Assembly (NCBI RefSeq): GCF_024519725.1
Contig: NZ_JALJRK010000003.1
Coordinates: 62,001-126,000 of the forward strand
Direction of reading: 5' to 3'
Origin: Microvirga sp. Mcv34
GTDB taxonomy: Bacteria > Pseudomonadota > Alphaproteobacteria > Rhizobiales > Beijerinckiaceae
Length of the DNA: 64,000 bases
Of the stretch, positions 1 to 10,582 are shown one piece after another. The translations under genes were made by a program, and so were the position numbers. Within the stretch, counting starts at the first letter, position 1, and each line of letters opens with the position of its first letter. The notes beneath the pieces are model-generated. The model worked only from the letters and a program-made list of their open reading frames with translations, did not search any database and had not been told where the DNA came from.

Positions 1-794
1 GGGCCGCCCGCCGGGAAGCGGCAAGCTGGTGCCTTATGAGAGCTTCCTGATCCAGGCCGTCGAGGCCAAACCCGCCATCACCATGCCCGAACTGGCCGCT
101 CGCTTGCGGGCGGAACACGGGATTGTGGCAGCCCCCGCGATGCTCTCGCGCTTCCTGTGCCGGCGTGGCTTCTCATATAAAAAAATCCCTGATGGCGGCA
201 GAGTGCGCACGCGCCGACGTGCGGGATGAGCGTCGGGTCTGGAGAGGCCACCGTCAGCCTCGCATGCGCCAGGAGCCGCACCGATTGGTGTTTCTCGATG
301 AGACTTTCGTCAACACCAAGATGACCCGCCTGCGCGGACGCTCTCGCCGCGGCCAGCGGTTGCGTATGAGCGCGCCCTTTGGCCACTGGAAGACCCACAC
401 GTTCATCGCAGGGCTGAGGTGCAGCAAGCTGATCGCCCCGTGGGTGATTGATGGTCCGATCACCCGCTTGGCGTTCGAGGCTTACATCGAGACGCAGCTC
501 GCGCCGACCCTGCACACAGGCGACGTGGTGATCCTCGATAATCTGGCGGTTCACAAGAGCGAGAAGGCCGCCCAGTGTCTGAAACAGCGAGGGGCTTGGT
601 TCCTGTTCCTGCCGGCTTATTCGCCCGATCTTAATCCCATTGAACAGGCCTTCGCCAAGCTCAAGGCGCACTTGCGCAAGGCTGAGGCCCGAACGTTCGA
701 CGCGCTCTGGCGAGCCCTCGGCGACATCTGCAATTTGTTTGCGCCAGACGAATGCTGGAACTACCTCAAGGCCGCCGGATATGCGTCCGTGTAA
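1..794 (+). mobile_element. IS630-family insertion sequence, left part outside window
   Basis: The window opens inside an insertion sequence of the IS630 (Tc1/mariner-like) type, recognised from its transposase. The left end lies upstream, so terminal inverted repeats cannot be compared. IS630 elements insert at TA and duplicate it. The transposase stop codon TAA at 792-794 contains such a TA, and the 15 bases after it match the end of an intergenic palindrome found elsewhere in the window. The right boundary is therefore probably at about 793-795; this is inferred. Confidence 0.8.
2..794 (+). CDS. IS630-family transposase, 5' partial, frameshifted at an A7 run
   Basis: DDE transposase that would cut and join the element at TA targets. 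The first frame, open from position 2, gives the end of the helix-turn-helix region and finishes in FSYKK. The second frame continues KKSLMAAE and carries the catalytic triad: Asp in VFLDETF, Asp in [10 protein letters not shown], and Glu in [11 protein letters not shown]. The two frames meet at seven A residues (179-185). Six As would give one continuous protein, so a +1 shift is needed. IS630 members are known to use frameshifting or slippage at such runs, so this may be programmed rather than a dead copy. The start codon is outside the window. Confidence 0.85.
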
Positions 795-809
795 TCGTCC
801 GATGCTCTA
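795..809. repeat. Remnant of the dispersed palindromic repeat at the IS edge
   Basis: The 15 bases between the transposase stop codon and the minus-strand Lrp-type gene end in CGTCCGATGCTCTAG. This matches the outer arm of the palindromic repeat at 3677-3726, 11047-11153 and 42066-42117. The CTA within it is the stop codon of the Lrp-type gene on the minus strand. The rest of the palindrome is missing, which suggests the IS landed inside a copy. Confidence 0.5.
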
Positions 810-1043
810 GAAAGCCTTGAACGTGATGATCGTATGCGTGTCGGCGATCTCGGGGATGACCTGCACGTTCTCTGCGATGAAATGGCCGATATCGACCCCG
901 TCATCCACGTGGAACTTGGCGAGGATGTCGTAATTGCCGGCCGTCGAGTAGATCTCGGAGGCGATCTCCCGGTCGGCAAGCGCGTTCGCGACGGCGTAGG
1001 TCTTGCCGAGCTTGCATTTGATCTCGACGAAGAAGGTCTGCAT
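807..1043 (-). CDS. Lrp/AsnC ligand-binding (RAM) domain protein
   Basis: A 78-residue protein made only of the RAM (regulation of amino acid metabolism) domain of Lrp/AsnC regulators, without the N-terminal DNA-binding domain. It begins MQTFFVEIKCKLGKTYAVAN and has the alternating beta-alpha pattern of a ferredoxin-like fold ending in TIITFKAF. Stand-alone RAM proteins of this size are common in alphaproteobacteria; they may bind amino acids or pair with full-length Lrp proteins. Its stop codon sits in a repeat remnant immediately next to the IS element. The gene appears intact. Confidence 0.8.
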   Translation of the reverse strand: MQTFFVEIKCKLGKTYAVANALADREIASEIYSTAGNYDILAKFHVDDGVDIGHFIAENVQVIPEIADTHTIITFKAF

Positions 1044-1138
1044 GGGAGGCTCCGGGGCGTCGTCTGGAATGTCTCAGTCCGAGACATATGGCACGGGACC
1101 GGGCCGGTGAGAACCTCCGGGACCGGTCCTGTGGAGTG

Positions 1139-2443
1139 TCATTCCCGTCCGACGCTGACATAGGTGAAGCCGTGGCGGCGCATCTCCTCCGGGCGGTAGA
1201 CGTTGCGCAGGTCCACGACCACGGGAGCCGCCAGGGTGGCCTTCAGGCGGGTGAGATCGAGGGCCCGGAACGCGTCCCATTCGGTCACCAGAACGAGTGC
1301 ATCCGCCCCGCGGGCGCAATCATAGGCGTCCCGGGCATATTGCACGTCCGTCAGGACCGCCCTGGCGGCCGACATGCCTTCCGGATCGTAGGCCCGTACC
1401 TGCGCTCCCGCATCCTGCAGGGCGGTGATCACGTCGATGGAGGGCGCGTCACGCATGTCATCGGTGTTCGGCTTGAAGGTCAGGCCGAGCACCGCCACCG
1501 TCTTGCCGCGCACGGAGCCGCCGCAGGCGGCGATCACCTTGCGGCCCATGGCGCGCTTGCGCTGGCTGTTGACCGCCGCCACCGTCTCGACGATGCGCAT
1601 CGGCGCCTCGTAGTCCTGCGCCGTCTTGATCAGGGCCAGCGTGTCCTTTGGGAAACATGAGCCGCCATAGCCCGGGCCGGCATGCAGGAACTTCGCCCCA
1701 ATGCGGTTGTCGAGCCCGATGCCGCGGGCCACGTCCTGGACGTTGGCGCCCACATGCTCGCACAGGTCGGCGATCTCGTTGATGAAGGTGATCTTGGTCG
1801 CCAGGAAGGCGTTGGCCGCATATTTCGTCAACTCCGCCGTGCGCCGGGACATGACGAGCAGGGGAGACTGGTTGAGGTAGAGCGGGCGGTAGAGCTCATT
1901 CATCACGCCCTTGGCGCGCTCGTCCTCGGTGCCGACCACGATGCGGTCAGGCCGCTTGAAATCGGCAATGGCCGCGCCTTCGCGCAGGAATTCCGGGTTG
2001 GACACCACGGCGAAATTCGCATCCGGCCGGGTCTCTCTGACGATGCGCTCGACCTCGTCGCCGGTGCCGACCGGCACGGTCGATTTGGTCACGATGACGG
2101 TGTAGCCGTCCATGGCGGCGGCGATGTCGCGGGCGGCCTGGTAGACATAGGACAGGTCGGCATGACCATCGCCGCGGCGGGACGGGGTGCCGACCGCGAT
2201 GAAAACGGCCTCGGCGTTGCGCACAGCCTGAGACAGGTCGGTGGTAAAGGTCAGGCGCTCCTCGCGCACGTTCTTGGCGACCAGTTCGGCCAGGCCCGGC
2301 TCGAAGATGGGGATCTCGCCCCGGTTGAGGGCCTCGATCTTGGACGGATCCTTGTCGACGCAGCAGACCTCGTGGCCAAAATCCGCAAAGCAAGCACCGG
2401 ACACCAGGCCGACATAGCCTGCTCCGATCATCGCGACACGCAT
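1139..2443 (-). CDS. ugd: UDP-glucose 6-dehydrogenase
   Basis: Oxidises UDP-glucose to UDP-glucuronate with two NAD+, supplying exopolysaccharide and LPS precursors. At 434 residues it has the usual length. The N-terminal Rossmann motif GAGYVGLVSG is at residues 7-16. The catalytic Cys lies in GPGYGGSCFPKD in the central part, and the C-terminal UDP-binding domain contains GLTFKPNTDDMRDAPS. The chosen start (MRVAMIGAGY) follows GGGAG at good spacing; an in-frame extension 19 codons upstream lacks family similarity. It is divergent from the asparaginase gene across about 170 bp. Confidence 0.95.
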   Translation of the reverse strand: MRVAMIGAGYVGLVSGACFADFGHEVCCVDKDPSKIEALNRGEIPIFEPGLAELVAKNVREERLTFTTDLSQAVRNAEAVFIAVGTPSRRGDGHADLSYVYQAARDIAAAMDGYTVIVTKSTVPVGTGDEVERIVRETRPDANFAVVSNPEFLREGAAIADFKRPDRIVVGTEDERAKGVMNELYRPLYLNQSPLLVMSRRTAELTKYAANAFLATKITFINEIADLCEHVGANVQDVARGIGLDNRIGAKFLHAGPGYGGSCFPKDTLALIKTAQDYEAPMRIVETVAAVNSQRKRAMGRKVIAACGGSVRGKTVAVLGLTFKPNTDDMRDAPSIDVITALQDAGAQVRAYDPEGMSAARAVLTDVQYARDAYDCARGADALVLVTEWDAFRALDLTRLKATLAAPVVVDLRNVYRPEEMRRHGFTYVSVGRE

Positions 2444-2611
2444 CGAGAACTCCCAGTTTGTTCGGACCTTGGGTTTAGAGTGGCAGGGGCCCTGCAGCAA
2501 CCCACGGCACCTAACGATTTCGAGGCAGTATTCCCACTATTGCAACAATACCCCCTTTGACTTCTGGACCGAGTGCCTCCACAACACCGCCGCTTTTCAA
2601 ATGGGGCATTG

Positions 2612-3625
2612 ATGCACAATCCATTTCTTGTCGAGGTCACCCGCGGACATCTCGTCGAGTCGCGCCACCGGGGCAGCGTCTCCGTGGTCGACGCCGAGGG
2701 AGGCATGATCCTGTCGATCGGGGATGTGGACCGGCGCGTTTTTCCGCGCTCCGCCGTCAAGGCGCTCCAGGCGATGCCGCTGGTCGAAAGCGGCATCGCG
2801 GACAAATACGGCCTGACCGACGAGGAGATCGCGCTCGCCTGCGCGTCCCATTCGGGCGAGCCGGAGCATGCGGCGACCGCCAAGGCCATGCTGGCCAAGG
2901 CCGGTCAGGATGTCGGCTGCCTCGAATGCGGCGTGCACTGGCCCATGGGCGAGGCCGCCAATCGCGCTCTGGCTGCCTCGGGGGCCAGCCCGAGCGCCCT
3001 GCACAACAACTGCTCGGGCAAGCATGCGGGCTTCGTCTGCCTCGCCTGCGGCCAGGGCCAGAGCCCAAAGGGCTATGGGCTGGCGGATCATCCCGTGCAG
3101 CGCAGCGTGCGCGAGGCCCTGGAGGAGATCACCGGCGCCTGCCATACGGTCGAGAAGAGCGGCATCGACGGCTGCTCGATCCCCACCTATGCGATTCCGC
3201 TTCCGTCGCTGGCCTTCGGCTTCGCCCGGTTCGGCGCCGGGACGGGCCTGCCGGGCGACGGCAAGGCCGCTGCGGCCCGGATCCGCAAGGCCGTGGCGCG
3301 CCATCCCTTCATGGTGGCTGGGTCCGGCCGCTTCGACACCAAGCTCATGGAGCTTCTCGGCGAACGCGCCTTCGTCAAGGTCGGGGCGGAAGGGGTCTAT
3401 TGCGCCTCGTTCCCGGAACTCGGCTATGGCGTGGCCCTGAAGGTCGAGGATGGCCATGGCCGCGCGGCTGAGGCCATGATGGCCGCGCTCGTCCTGCGCT
3501 TCCTCCCCTTGAGCGCCGACGAGCGCAAGGCCGTCGAGACGCTGGCCCAGCCAGTGCTCAGGAACTGGAACGGCACCGAAGTCGGTCAGATCAAGGTCTC
3601 ACCGGAGGTCAGGGGCGGGGCCTGA
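2612..3625 (+). CDS. L-asparaginase, rhizobial class 3 (Asparaginase_II family)
   Basis: Hydrolyses L-asparagine to aspartate and ammonia. The 337-residue protein belongs to the family of Rhizobium etli ReAV/ReAIV, unrelated to E. coli AnsA/AnsB. Visible family residues are the Ser47-x-x-Lys50 pair, Ser79 in CASHSGE, and the zinc ligands Cys134 and Lys137 (NNCSGK) and Cys188 (GIDGCS). These match the positions known from ReAV with an offset of one. The start at MHNPFLVEVTRGH is preferred because family similarity begins there. No signal peptide is seen, so it is probably cytoplasmic. Confidence 0.88.
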   Translation: MHNPFLVEVTRGHLVESRHRGSVSVVDAEGGMILSIGDVDRRVFPRSAVKALQAMPLVESGIADKYGLTDEEIALACASHSGEPEHAATAKAMLAKAGQDVGCLECGVHWPMGEAANRALAASGASPSALHNNCSGKHAGFVCLACGQGQSPKGYGLADHPVQRSVREALEEITGACHTVEKSGIDGCSIPTYAIPLPSLAFGFARFGAGTGLPGDGKAAAARIRKAVARHPFMVAGSGRFDTKLMELLGERAFVKVGAEGVYCASFPELGYGVALKVEDGHGRAAEAMMAALVLRFLPLSADERKAVETLAQPVLRNWNGTEVGQIKVSPEVRGGA

Positions 3626-3676
3626 CCGCGCCCCACGGCTTCGGCTTCACCTCCGGTGCTCTGACTTTCGAGTTGG

Positions 3677-3726
3677 ACGCATCTCTACACGCAGAGCCGG
3701 TTCCCGTTTTTGCGTCCGATGCTTCA
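3677..3726. repeat. Dispersed palindromic repeat, copy A, between convergent genes
   Basis: Imperfect palindrome with outer arms GCATC (3679-3683) and GATGC (3718-3722), an inner CGCA/TGCG pairing, and a loop containing CCGGTTCCC. It lies between the convergent asparaginase and meaB genes. Its TCA at 3724-3726 is the meaB stop codon (TGA on the minus strand). It probably acts as a bidirectional terminator or 3'-end stabiliser; that role is inferred. Confidence 0.65.
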
Positions 3727-4713
3727 GATCCCCAACAGCTTCACGATCTCCCCGGCTCCGGCCGTGGGCGACAGGGAGCCGTCCGCGATGGCCTTCTCGA
3801 TGGCGGGCACGCGCTCGCGCAGGGCGGGATCGTGGTGCAGGCGCTCATAGAGGCGCTCGTGAACGAGGGCCCACATCCATTTCGTGTCCTGCGCCCGGCG
3901 CTTGGCCGCGAGTTCTCCGGTGGCCTCCAGGCGCCTGCGATGATCGAGAACCTTCGCCCAGAGCTCGTCCAGTCCCTGGCCGGTGAGCCCCGAGACCGTG
4001 AGGACGGGGGCCGTCCAGGTGGGGGAGGCGGGCGTCAGGATGTGAATGGCGGCCTTGTACTCGGCGGCGGCGGCCTTCGCCTTCGCGCCCGCATCGTCCG
4101 CCTTGTTGACGGCGATCAGGTCGGCGAGTTCGAGAATGCCCTTCTTGATCCCCTGCAGTTCGTCGCCGGCGCCCGGCAGCATGAGGACGAGGAAGAAATC
4201 GGTCAGGTCCGCGACGGCCGTTTCCGACTGCCCGACGCCGACGGTCTCCACCAGGATGACGTCGAAGCCGGCCGCCTCGCAGAGCAGCATCGTCTCTCGC
4301 GTCTTGGCCGCCACGCCGCCCAGCGTCCCGGAGGACGGGGAGGGACGGATGAACGCGTTGGGATCGGCCGAGAGACGGGCCATTCGGGTCTTATCTCCGA
4401 GGATCGCGCCGCCCGTTCGGGTGGACGAGGGATCGACCGCCAGCACGGCGACCTTGTGCCCCTTCCCGGTGAGCATGGAGCCCAGCGTGTCGATGGTCGT
4501 GGACTTGCCGACCCCGGGAACCCCCGTGATGCCGATCCGCACCGCCTGGCCCGTGCGGGGCATCAGCTCCTGAAGCAGCGCGCGCGCCGCCTCGCGATGA
4601 TCCTTGCGGCGCGATTCCATGAGCGTGATGGCGCGCGCCAGGGAGGCCCGGTCGCCGGAGAGGATCGCGTCGGCCGAGATCGTGCTACTCCGGCGCTTGA
4701 ATGCCTCCGTCAT
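3724..4713 (-). CDS. meaB: Methylmalonyl-CoA mutase-associated GTPase MeaB (ArgK family)
   Basis: G3E-type P-loop GTPase chaperone that protects methylmalonyl-CoA mutase and gates adenosylcobalamin loading. At 329 residues it has the usual length. The Walker A motif GVPGVGKS is at residues 64-71, followed by DPSSTRTGGAILGDKTRM and the switch region ETVGVGQSE; NKAD gives guanine specificity. The C-terminal arm (GEIVKLLGI) is present. Both subunits of its client enzyme are encoded on the same strand within 9 kb, though not contiguously. Confidence 0.93.
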   Translation of the reverse strand: MTEAFKRRSSTISADAILSGDRASLARAITLMESRRKDHREAARALLQELMPRTGQAVRIGITGVPGVGKSTTIDTLGSMLTGKGHKVAVLAVDPSSTRTGGAILGDKTRMARLSADPNAFIRPSPSSGTLGGVAAKTRETMLLCEAAGFDVILVETVGVGQSETAVADLTDFFLVLMLPGAGDELQGIKKGILELADLIAVNKADDAGAKAKAAAAEYKAAIHILTPASPTWTAPVLTVSGLTGQGLDELWAKVLDHRRRLEATGELAAKRRAQDTKWMWALVHERLYERLHHDPALRERVPAIEKAIADGSLSPTAGAGEIVKLLGI

Positions 4714-4798
4714 CTGACTTTTCTGCCGACGTTGAGAGTGGGATGCAATAGCCGATGCTTAGGTATGCGCTGGTATTTTTCCCACATATCAGCATCAT

Positions 4799-5362
4799 TC
4801 AGTCTATCGTCGAGAACTTTATTCTTTCGATGAAATCGACGAATCGAGGCGCTACGAAGCCCATGTTGTGAAATGGATCTTGGTCTTTCAGCTCCCAGCT
4901 GAACCAGTCGCGAGCCCAGAACCAGACGGAGCTTGGTTGCGGATTACCTGTGCAAATCAGGAAGAGGCTTCCTCCAGGATCTCTACCAATGGGGATGAAG
5001 TCTGAAGGTATGCGCGGTTCCTCCAGAACGAAAACACGATAGCACCCCTCAAGCGTTAGGCTGCTGCCTTTCGATTCTTCATAAACATTCTCCCAGCTCT
5101 CTACTGACAACAAGTAGTCCACGATCGCGACATCATGCGAAACGGCTGGAGGTCTTCCTTGCCAGTCAATATCGATCAATGCGTATTCCCGCGAGCCCGC
5201 ATCCGTGGATCGGCACGGACGTCCGCCATTGATATCGAGCAAAAACTGGCGGTAGTCCTCAGGAAGAGACACTCTGGCAAGCTGTTCAAATGCTTGGACC
5301 CGCGACGGCAGACCGGGCCTTGTGGCCTTGGAGTGAAATGCTATCTTATGCCACGGCAGCAT
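4799..5362 (-). CDS. SMI1/KNR4 (SUKH-1) family protein, orphan immunity candidate
   Basis: A 187-residue protein with SUKH-1 features: LPEDYRQFLLDINGGRP near residue 35, an acidic central part, and FIPIGRDPGGSLFLIC around residue 125, then VWFWARDW. SUKH proteins include many immunity proteins against contact-dependent or polymorphic nuclease toxins. No toxin, Rhs or secretion gene is adjacent, so this would be an orphan. Base composition is visibly less GC-rich than the flanking genes (AT-rich codons, long A/T runs), which suggests horizontal acquisition. The antitoxic role is inferred from family only. Confidence 0.8.
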   Translation of the reverse strand: MLPWHKIAFHSKATRPGLPSRVQAFEQLARVSLPEDYRQFLLDINGGRPCRSTDAGSREYALIDIDWQGRPPAVSHDVAIVDYLLSVESWENVYEESKGSSLTLEGCYRVFVLEEPRIPSDFIPIGRDPGGSLFLICTGNPQPSSVWFWARDWFSWELKDQDPFHNMGFVAPRFVDFIERIKFSTID

Positions 5363-5415
5363 CGAAACTCTCCACCAACCTTAATGCTACGACCTAAAGT
5401 ATTGGCCTCATTCGT

Positions 5416-6174
5416 TCACCATGTGATCGGGTCCATGCCGATTCGTCCCCAGGCAGGAATCTTGATGGCGGGTCGGCGCAGGTCGACGCCGGCAACGAGG
5501 CCCATGAAGTCGATCTCGACACCCTCGACCCAGCCGAGGGCAAGGCCCGCATAGCCGCCGAGGGAGACCTGGATCCCGGTCCGGCTCGGGGTCAGGCCGA
5601 CGATGTCACGCCAGGGCTGCCAGTCCTTGCCCAGGGCCGTGGGCGGCAGAGCGGCGTCGAGTTCGGGAACCGAGCGCATCACGTGCGCCACGAAGGTGTT
5701 CGAGTTCGGGCCCGGCCAGGCATTGTAGGCGCCGAAGGTCTGGTAGGGGTAGCTCGCCACCGCCTGCCGCACCTGCGGGATCAGCCGTTCCGCCGCCTTG
5801 CCCTCGATGACGACCACCGGATGCGGCGCATTGCCGAACCAGCGCCCGTCCGGCGCCCATCCGTTGGTGCGGACCGGGCTGCCCCAGCCGACCTTGTCGT
5901 AGCGAGTATAGGTGCCGGCTCCGGCCTCCTTCACGACGATCCACGTGTGGTGGGCGAAGATGCCGCGCCAGCGGCCGACCCGGGCCGCGTAGACCGCCAC
6001 GATGGCCTGGGGCGCTTCGGACGCGGCGGGCAGGAGCTTCGCGCTCGACCAATCGGCGGCGCGCCAGCTCGGCGCGACATCGTCGCGCAGCGCCCACCAG
6101 AGCGCATGGGCCCCCAGGGGCAGGAGAAACAGGCCGACGATGAGAAGGAGAACACGGGAGAGGAAGGCAAGCAT
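5416..6174 (-). CDS. DUF3750 family membrane-anchored protein
   Basis: The 252-residue protein begins MLAFLSRVLLLIVGLFLLPL, a membrane anchor or uncleaved signal sequence, followed by a periplasmic domain. Conserved stretches include HHTWIVVKEAG, RYDKVGWG and YNAWPGPNSNTFVAHVMR, which match DUF3750. The last motif resembles NlpC-like or transacylase folds with an Asn/His cluster, but no function is established. The start was chosen at the Met before the hydrophobic segment, 17 codons inside the longest frame. Confidence 0.8.
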   Translation of the reverse strand: MLAFLSRVLLLIVGLFLLPLGAHALWWALRDDVAPSWRAADWSSAKLLPAASEAPQAIVAVYAARVGRWRGIFAHHTWIVVKEAGAGTYTRYDKVGWGSPVRTNGWAPDGRWFGNAPHPVVVIEGKAAERLIPQVRQAVASYPYQTFGAYNAWPGPNSNTFVAHVMRSVPELDAALPPTALGKDWQPWRDIVGLTPSRTGIQVSLGGYAGLALGWVEGVEIDFMGLVAGVDLRRPAIKIPAWGRIGMDPITW

Positions 6175-6348
6175 CGGGCGAAGGTATGGATCCTTCAGCG
6201 GAGCATCAAGGCGACGAGGCGACACCCCCGTTCACCATTGGGTTACCATATTTCCGTTCGGATGCGTCTTCGTCGGTCGTCTGCCTTGTGCGCGCCATGT
6301 TCAGGGACAAAACAGCACTGCCCTCATTGTCTCTTGAAATCCGGCCCT

Positions 6349-7320
6349 ATGCTTTTTCCCGTCTCCCGCCTTGCCCTCGTGTGCCTCGCAAGCCTCGCCC
6401 TGTCTGGCTGCCTCGGAGAGGATTCGGCGCTCACCAGCCCGGTCTCGTCGCAGGTGGGGCTCGCGCGAGATCCGAAGCTCCTGGTCGCGACCACGCGTCT
6501 TCCCGTGGGCGATCCGCCCAAGAAGCCCTGGTTCAGTAGCGAGCGGTCCCCGGACTTGGTCTTCGCGGAAGCGCGCCTGAAGCCGCCTTCGGATTCCCTG
6601 ATCGGCGGCAGCGGCTGGAGCATCGCCAAGGTCGATGGCGTGGATCATAGCAACGCGGCCCAGACCTTCGCCCAGGCGGCCTTCGGGCACAATCTGCTGC
6701 TCTACATCCATGGCTATCGCGAGAGCTTCGAGACGGCCGCGACATCGACCATCGATCTGTCCGAGGGGATCAAGTTCGCCGGGGTGACGGGCCTGTTCAC
6801 CTGGCCTTCCGCAGCGTCCACCTTCAGCTACGTGGCCGATCGCGAAAGCGCCATGTGGTCCCGCGATGCCCTGGAGGACCTGCTCACCGCCATCGCCAAG
6901 ACGCCGAGCGGCGGACGCATCCACATCGTCGCCCACAGCATGGGTACGCTGCTCACGCTGGAGACCTTGCGGATGCTGCGGGCGTCCGGCGGCGAGAGCG
7001 CCATGGACCGCATCGGCGCCGTGGTGCTGGCCGCTCCCGACATCGACATCGACCTTTTCGCCCGGGGCCTCGAACGTCTTGGACCGGACGCGAAGAAGAT
7101 CACCGTCATCAGCTCCACCAACGACCGGGCGCTCGCCGTCTCGAGCCGTCTGGCCGGCGGCATCATCCGGGCCGGAGCGGCCGACCGCGAGCGTCTGGAA
7201 GCGCTTGGCGTGCGCGTGGCTGACGCCTCGGAATTCGGCAGCGGCATCATCAACCACGATATCTTCCTGACGAACAAGGAAGTGCAGCAGGTGATCAAAC
7301 GGGCCATCGAGCGGTCGTAG
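6349..7320 (+). CDS. Lipoprotein alpha/beta hydrolase (DUF900-like)
   Basis: A 323-residue predicted lipoprotein. The N-terminal signal ends in the lipobox LSGC (Cys about residue 20), so it should be anchored to the outer or inner membrane. The hydrolase domain has the oxyanion segment YIHGYRESFE, the nucleophile elbow AHSMG with Ser197, and a late Asp and His (NHDIF near the C-terminus). DUF900-type esterases commonly have this lipoprotein-plus-hydrolase form. The substrate is unknown. It converges on the SDR gene with only 6 bp between stop codons. Confidence 0.85.
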   Translation: MLFPVSRLALVCLASLALSGCLGEDSALTSPVSSQVGLARDPKLLVATTRLPVGDPPKKPWFSSERSPDLVFAEARLKPPSDSLIGGSGWSIAKVDGVDHSNAAQTFAQAAFGHNLLLYIHGYRESFETAATSTIDLSEGIKFAGVTGLFTWPSAASTFSYVADRESAMWSRDALEDLLTAIAKTPSGGRIHIVAHSMGTLLTLETLRMLRASGGESAMDRIGAVVLAAPDIDIDLFARGLERLGPDAKKITVISSTNDRALAVSSRLAGGIIRAGAADRERLEALGVRVADASEFGSGIINHDIFLTNKEVQQVIKRAIERS

Positions 7321-7326
7321 AACGCG

Positions 7327-8103
7327 CTACTGCGTGGTGTAGCCGCCGTCGATGACGAGTTCGGCGCCCGTCATGAACTTCGACTCGTCCGAGGCGAGAT
7401 AGAGCACCCCGTAGGCGATGTCGTCGGGCTCTCCCACATGGCCGAGCGGATGGAGGCTTCCTGCGGCCTTGCGCCCTTCCTCCACGTCGCCGTGCTGGCC
7501 CAGATAATGCTCGACCATCGGGGTCCAGATATAGCCGGGATGAACGGAGTTGACGCGGATGTTGAGGCCGTTGCTGGCGCAATAGAGCGCGACGGATTTC
7601 GTGTAGAGGCGCACGCCGCCCTTCGAGGTGCAATAGGCGCCGAGATCGGGAACGCCGACCATGCCGGCGATGGACGACAGGTTGATGATCGATCCGCCGG
7701 GCGGCTGCTTTTCCTTCATGGCCCGGATCGCATGCTTCGTGCCGAGAAAGACGCCTTCCATGTTGATGCTCATCAGCCAGCGCCAATGGTCGAGCGTTTC
7801 CTCGTCGGGCGGGCAGGCATCGGCCACCCCGGCATTGTTGACCAGCACGTCGAGGCGGCCGAAGCGGGACAGAGTCTCCCCGATGACGCTCTCCCAGGCG
7901 GGTTCCTGCGCCACGTCGTGATGAAGGTAGATCGCCTCTCCGCTCGCCTCCCGGATGCTCTGCGCGACGGCCTCGCCGTGCTGGTCCTTGATGTCGGTGA
8001 GGACGACTTTGGCGCCCTCCCGTGCCAGAAGATGCGCCGTGGCCTGGCCGATGCCGAGCGCCGCTCCGGTGACGATGGCGACCTTGTCCTGCACGCGCTC
8101 CAT
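7327..8103 (-). CDS. Short-chain dehydrogenase/reductase (SDR), classical type
   Basis: NAD(P)-dependent oxidoreductase of 258 residues. The cofactor motif TGAALGIG is at residues 12-19, followed by NNAG. The catalytic Ser is in INLSSIAG and the Tyr/Lys pair in YCTSK, and the C-terminus ends with the usual GAELVIDGGYT. Asp in VVLTDIKD after the second strand suggests preference for NAD(H). The start is fixed by GGGAGG seven bases upstream. The substrate is unknown; 79 bp separate it from the upstream mutase gene on the same strand, so co-transcription is possible. Confidence 0.9.
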   Translation of the reverse strand: MERVQDKVAIVTGAALGIGQATAHLLAREGAKVVLTDIKDQHGEAVAQSIREASGEAIYLHHDVAQEPAWESVIGETLSRFGRLDVLVNNAGVADACPPDEETLDHWRWLMSINMEGVFLGTKHAIRAMKEKQPPGGSIINLSSIAGMVGVPDLGAYCTSKGGVRLYTKSVALYCASNGLNIRVNSVHPGYIWTPMVEHYLGQHGDVEEGRKAAGSLHPLGHVGEPDDIAYGVLYLASDESKFMTGAELVIDGGYTTQ

Positions 8104-8182
8104 GGAGATCCTCCCCTGAGAGGCCCCCACGAAGGCTCATCGTTCATGCGCTGCTTCTGACCGGCAGGATTGGGCGGCGGAT

Positions 8183-10345
<2,163 letters not shown>

Positions 10346-10474
10346 GGCCTTGACGGGTGAAACAATGTGAACCGCATCATTTTAGGGCATCCGGAACCGG
10401 GATGCTATCGGCGCATGGTCGGAGAAGGTGGGTCTGGCCTGCCGTTGCGTCATCGTCGGCCGTAACGTGGTGAG

Positions 10475-10572
10475 TGTCATCCCCGGCGGCCGCAGGCCGG
10501 GAAGGGGATCCATGGCGTTGCGCCCGATCGTGGATTCCCTTCCCCTCCGCTGCGCTCCGGCCGGGAATGACA
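10475..10572. repeat. REP-like inverted repeat (TGTCATCCCCGGC type)
   Basis: Long imperfect inverted repeat running from TGTCATCCCCGGC to GGCCGGGAATGACA, with an inner pair GAAGGGGATCCA / TGGATTCCCTTCCCC. It fills the gap between the mutase large subunit and the small secreted protein gene. It resembles the REP-type palindromes frequent in Hyphomicrobiales intergenic DNA. No coding potential is apparent. Confidence 0.75.
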
Positions 10573-10582
10573 CGCTCTGACG

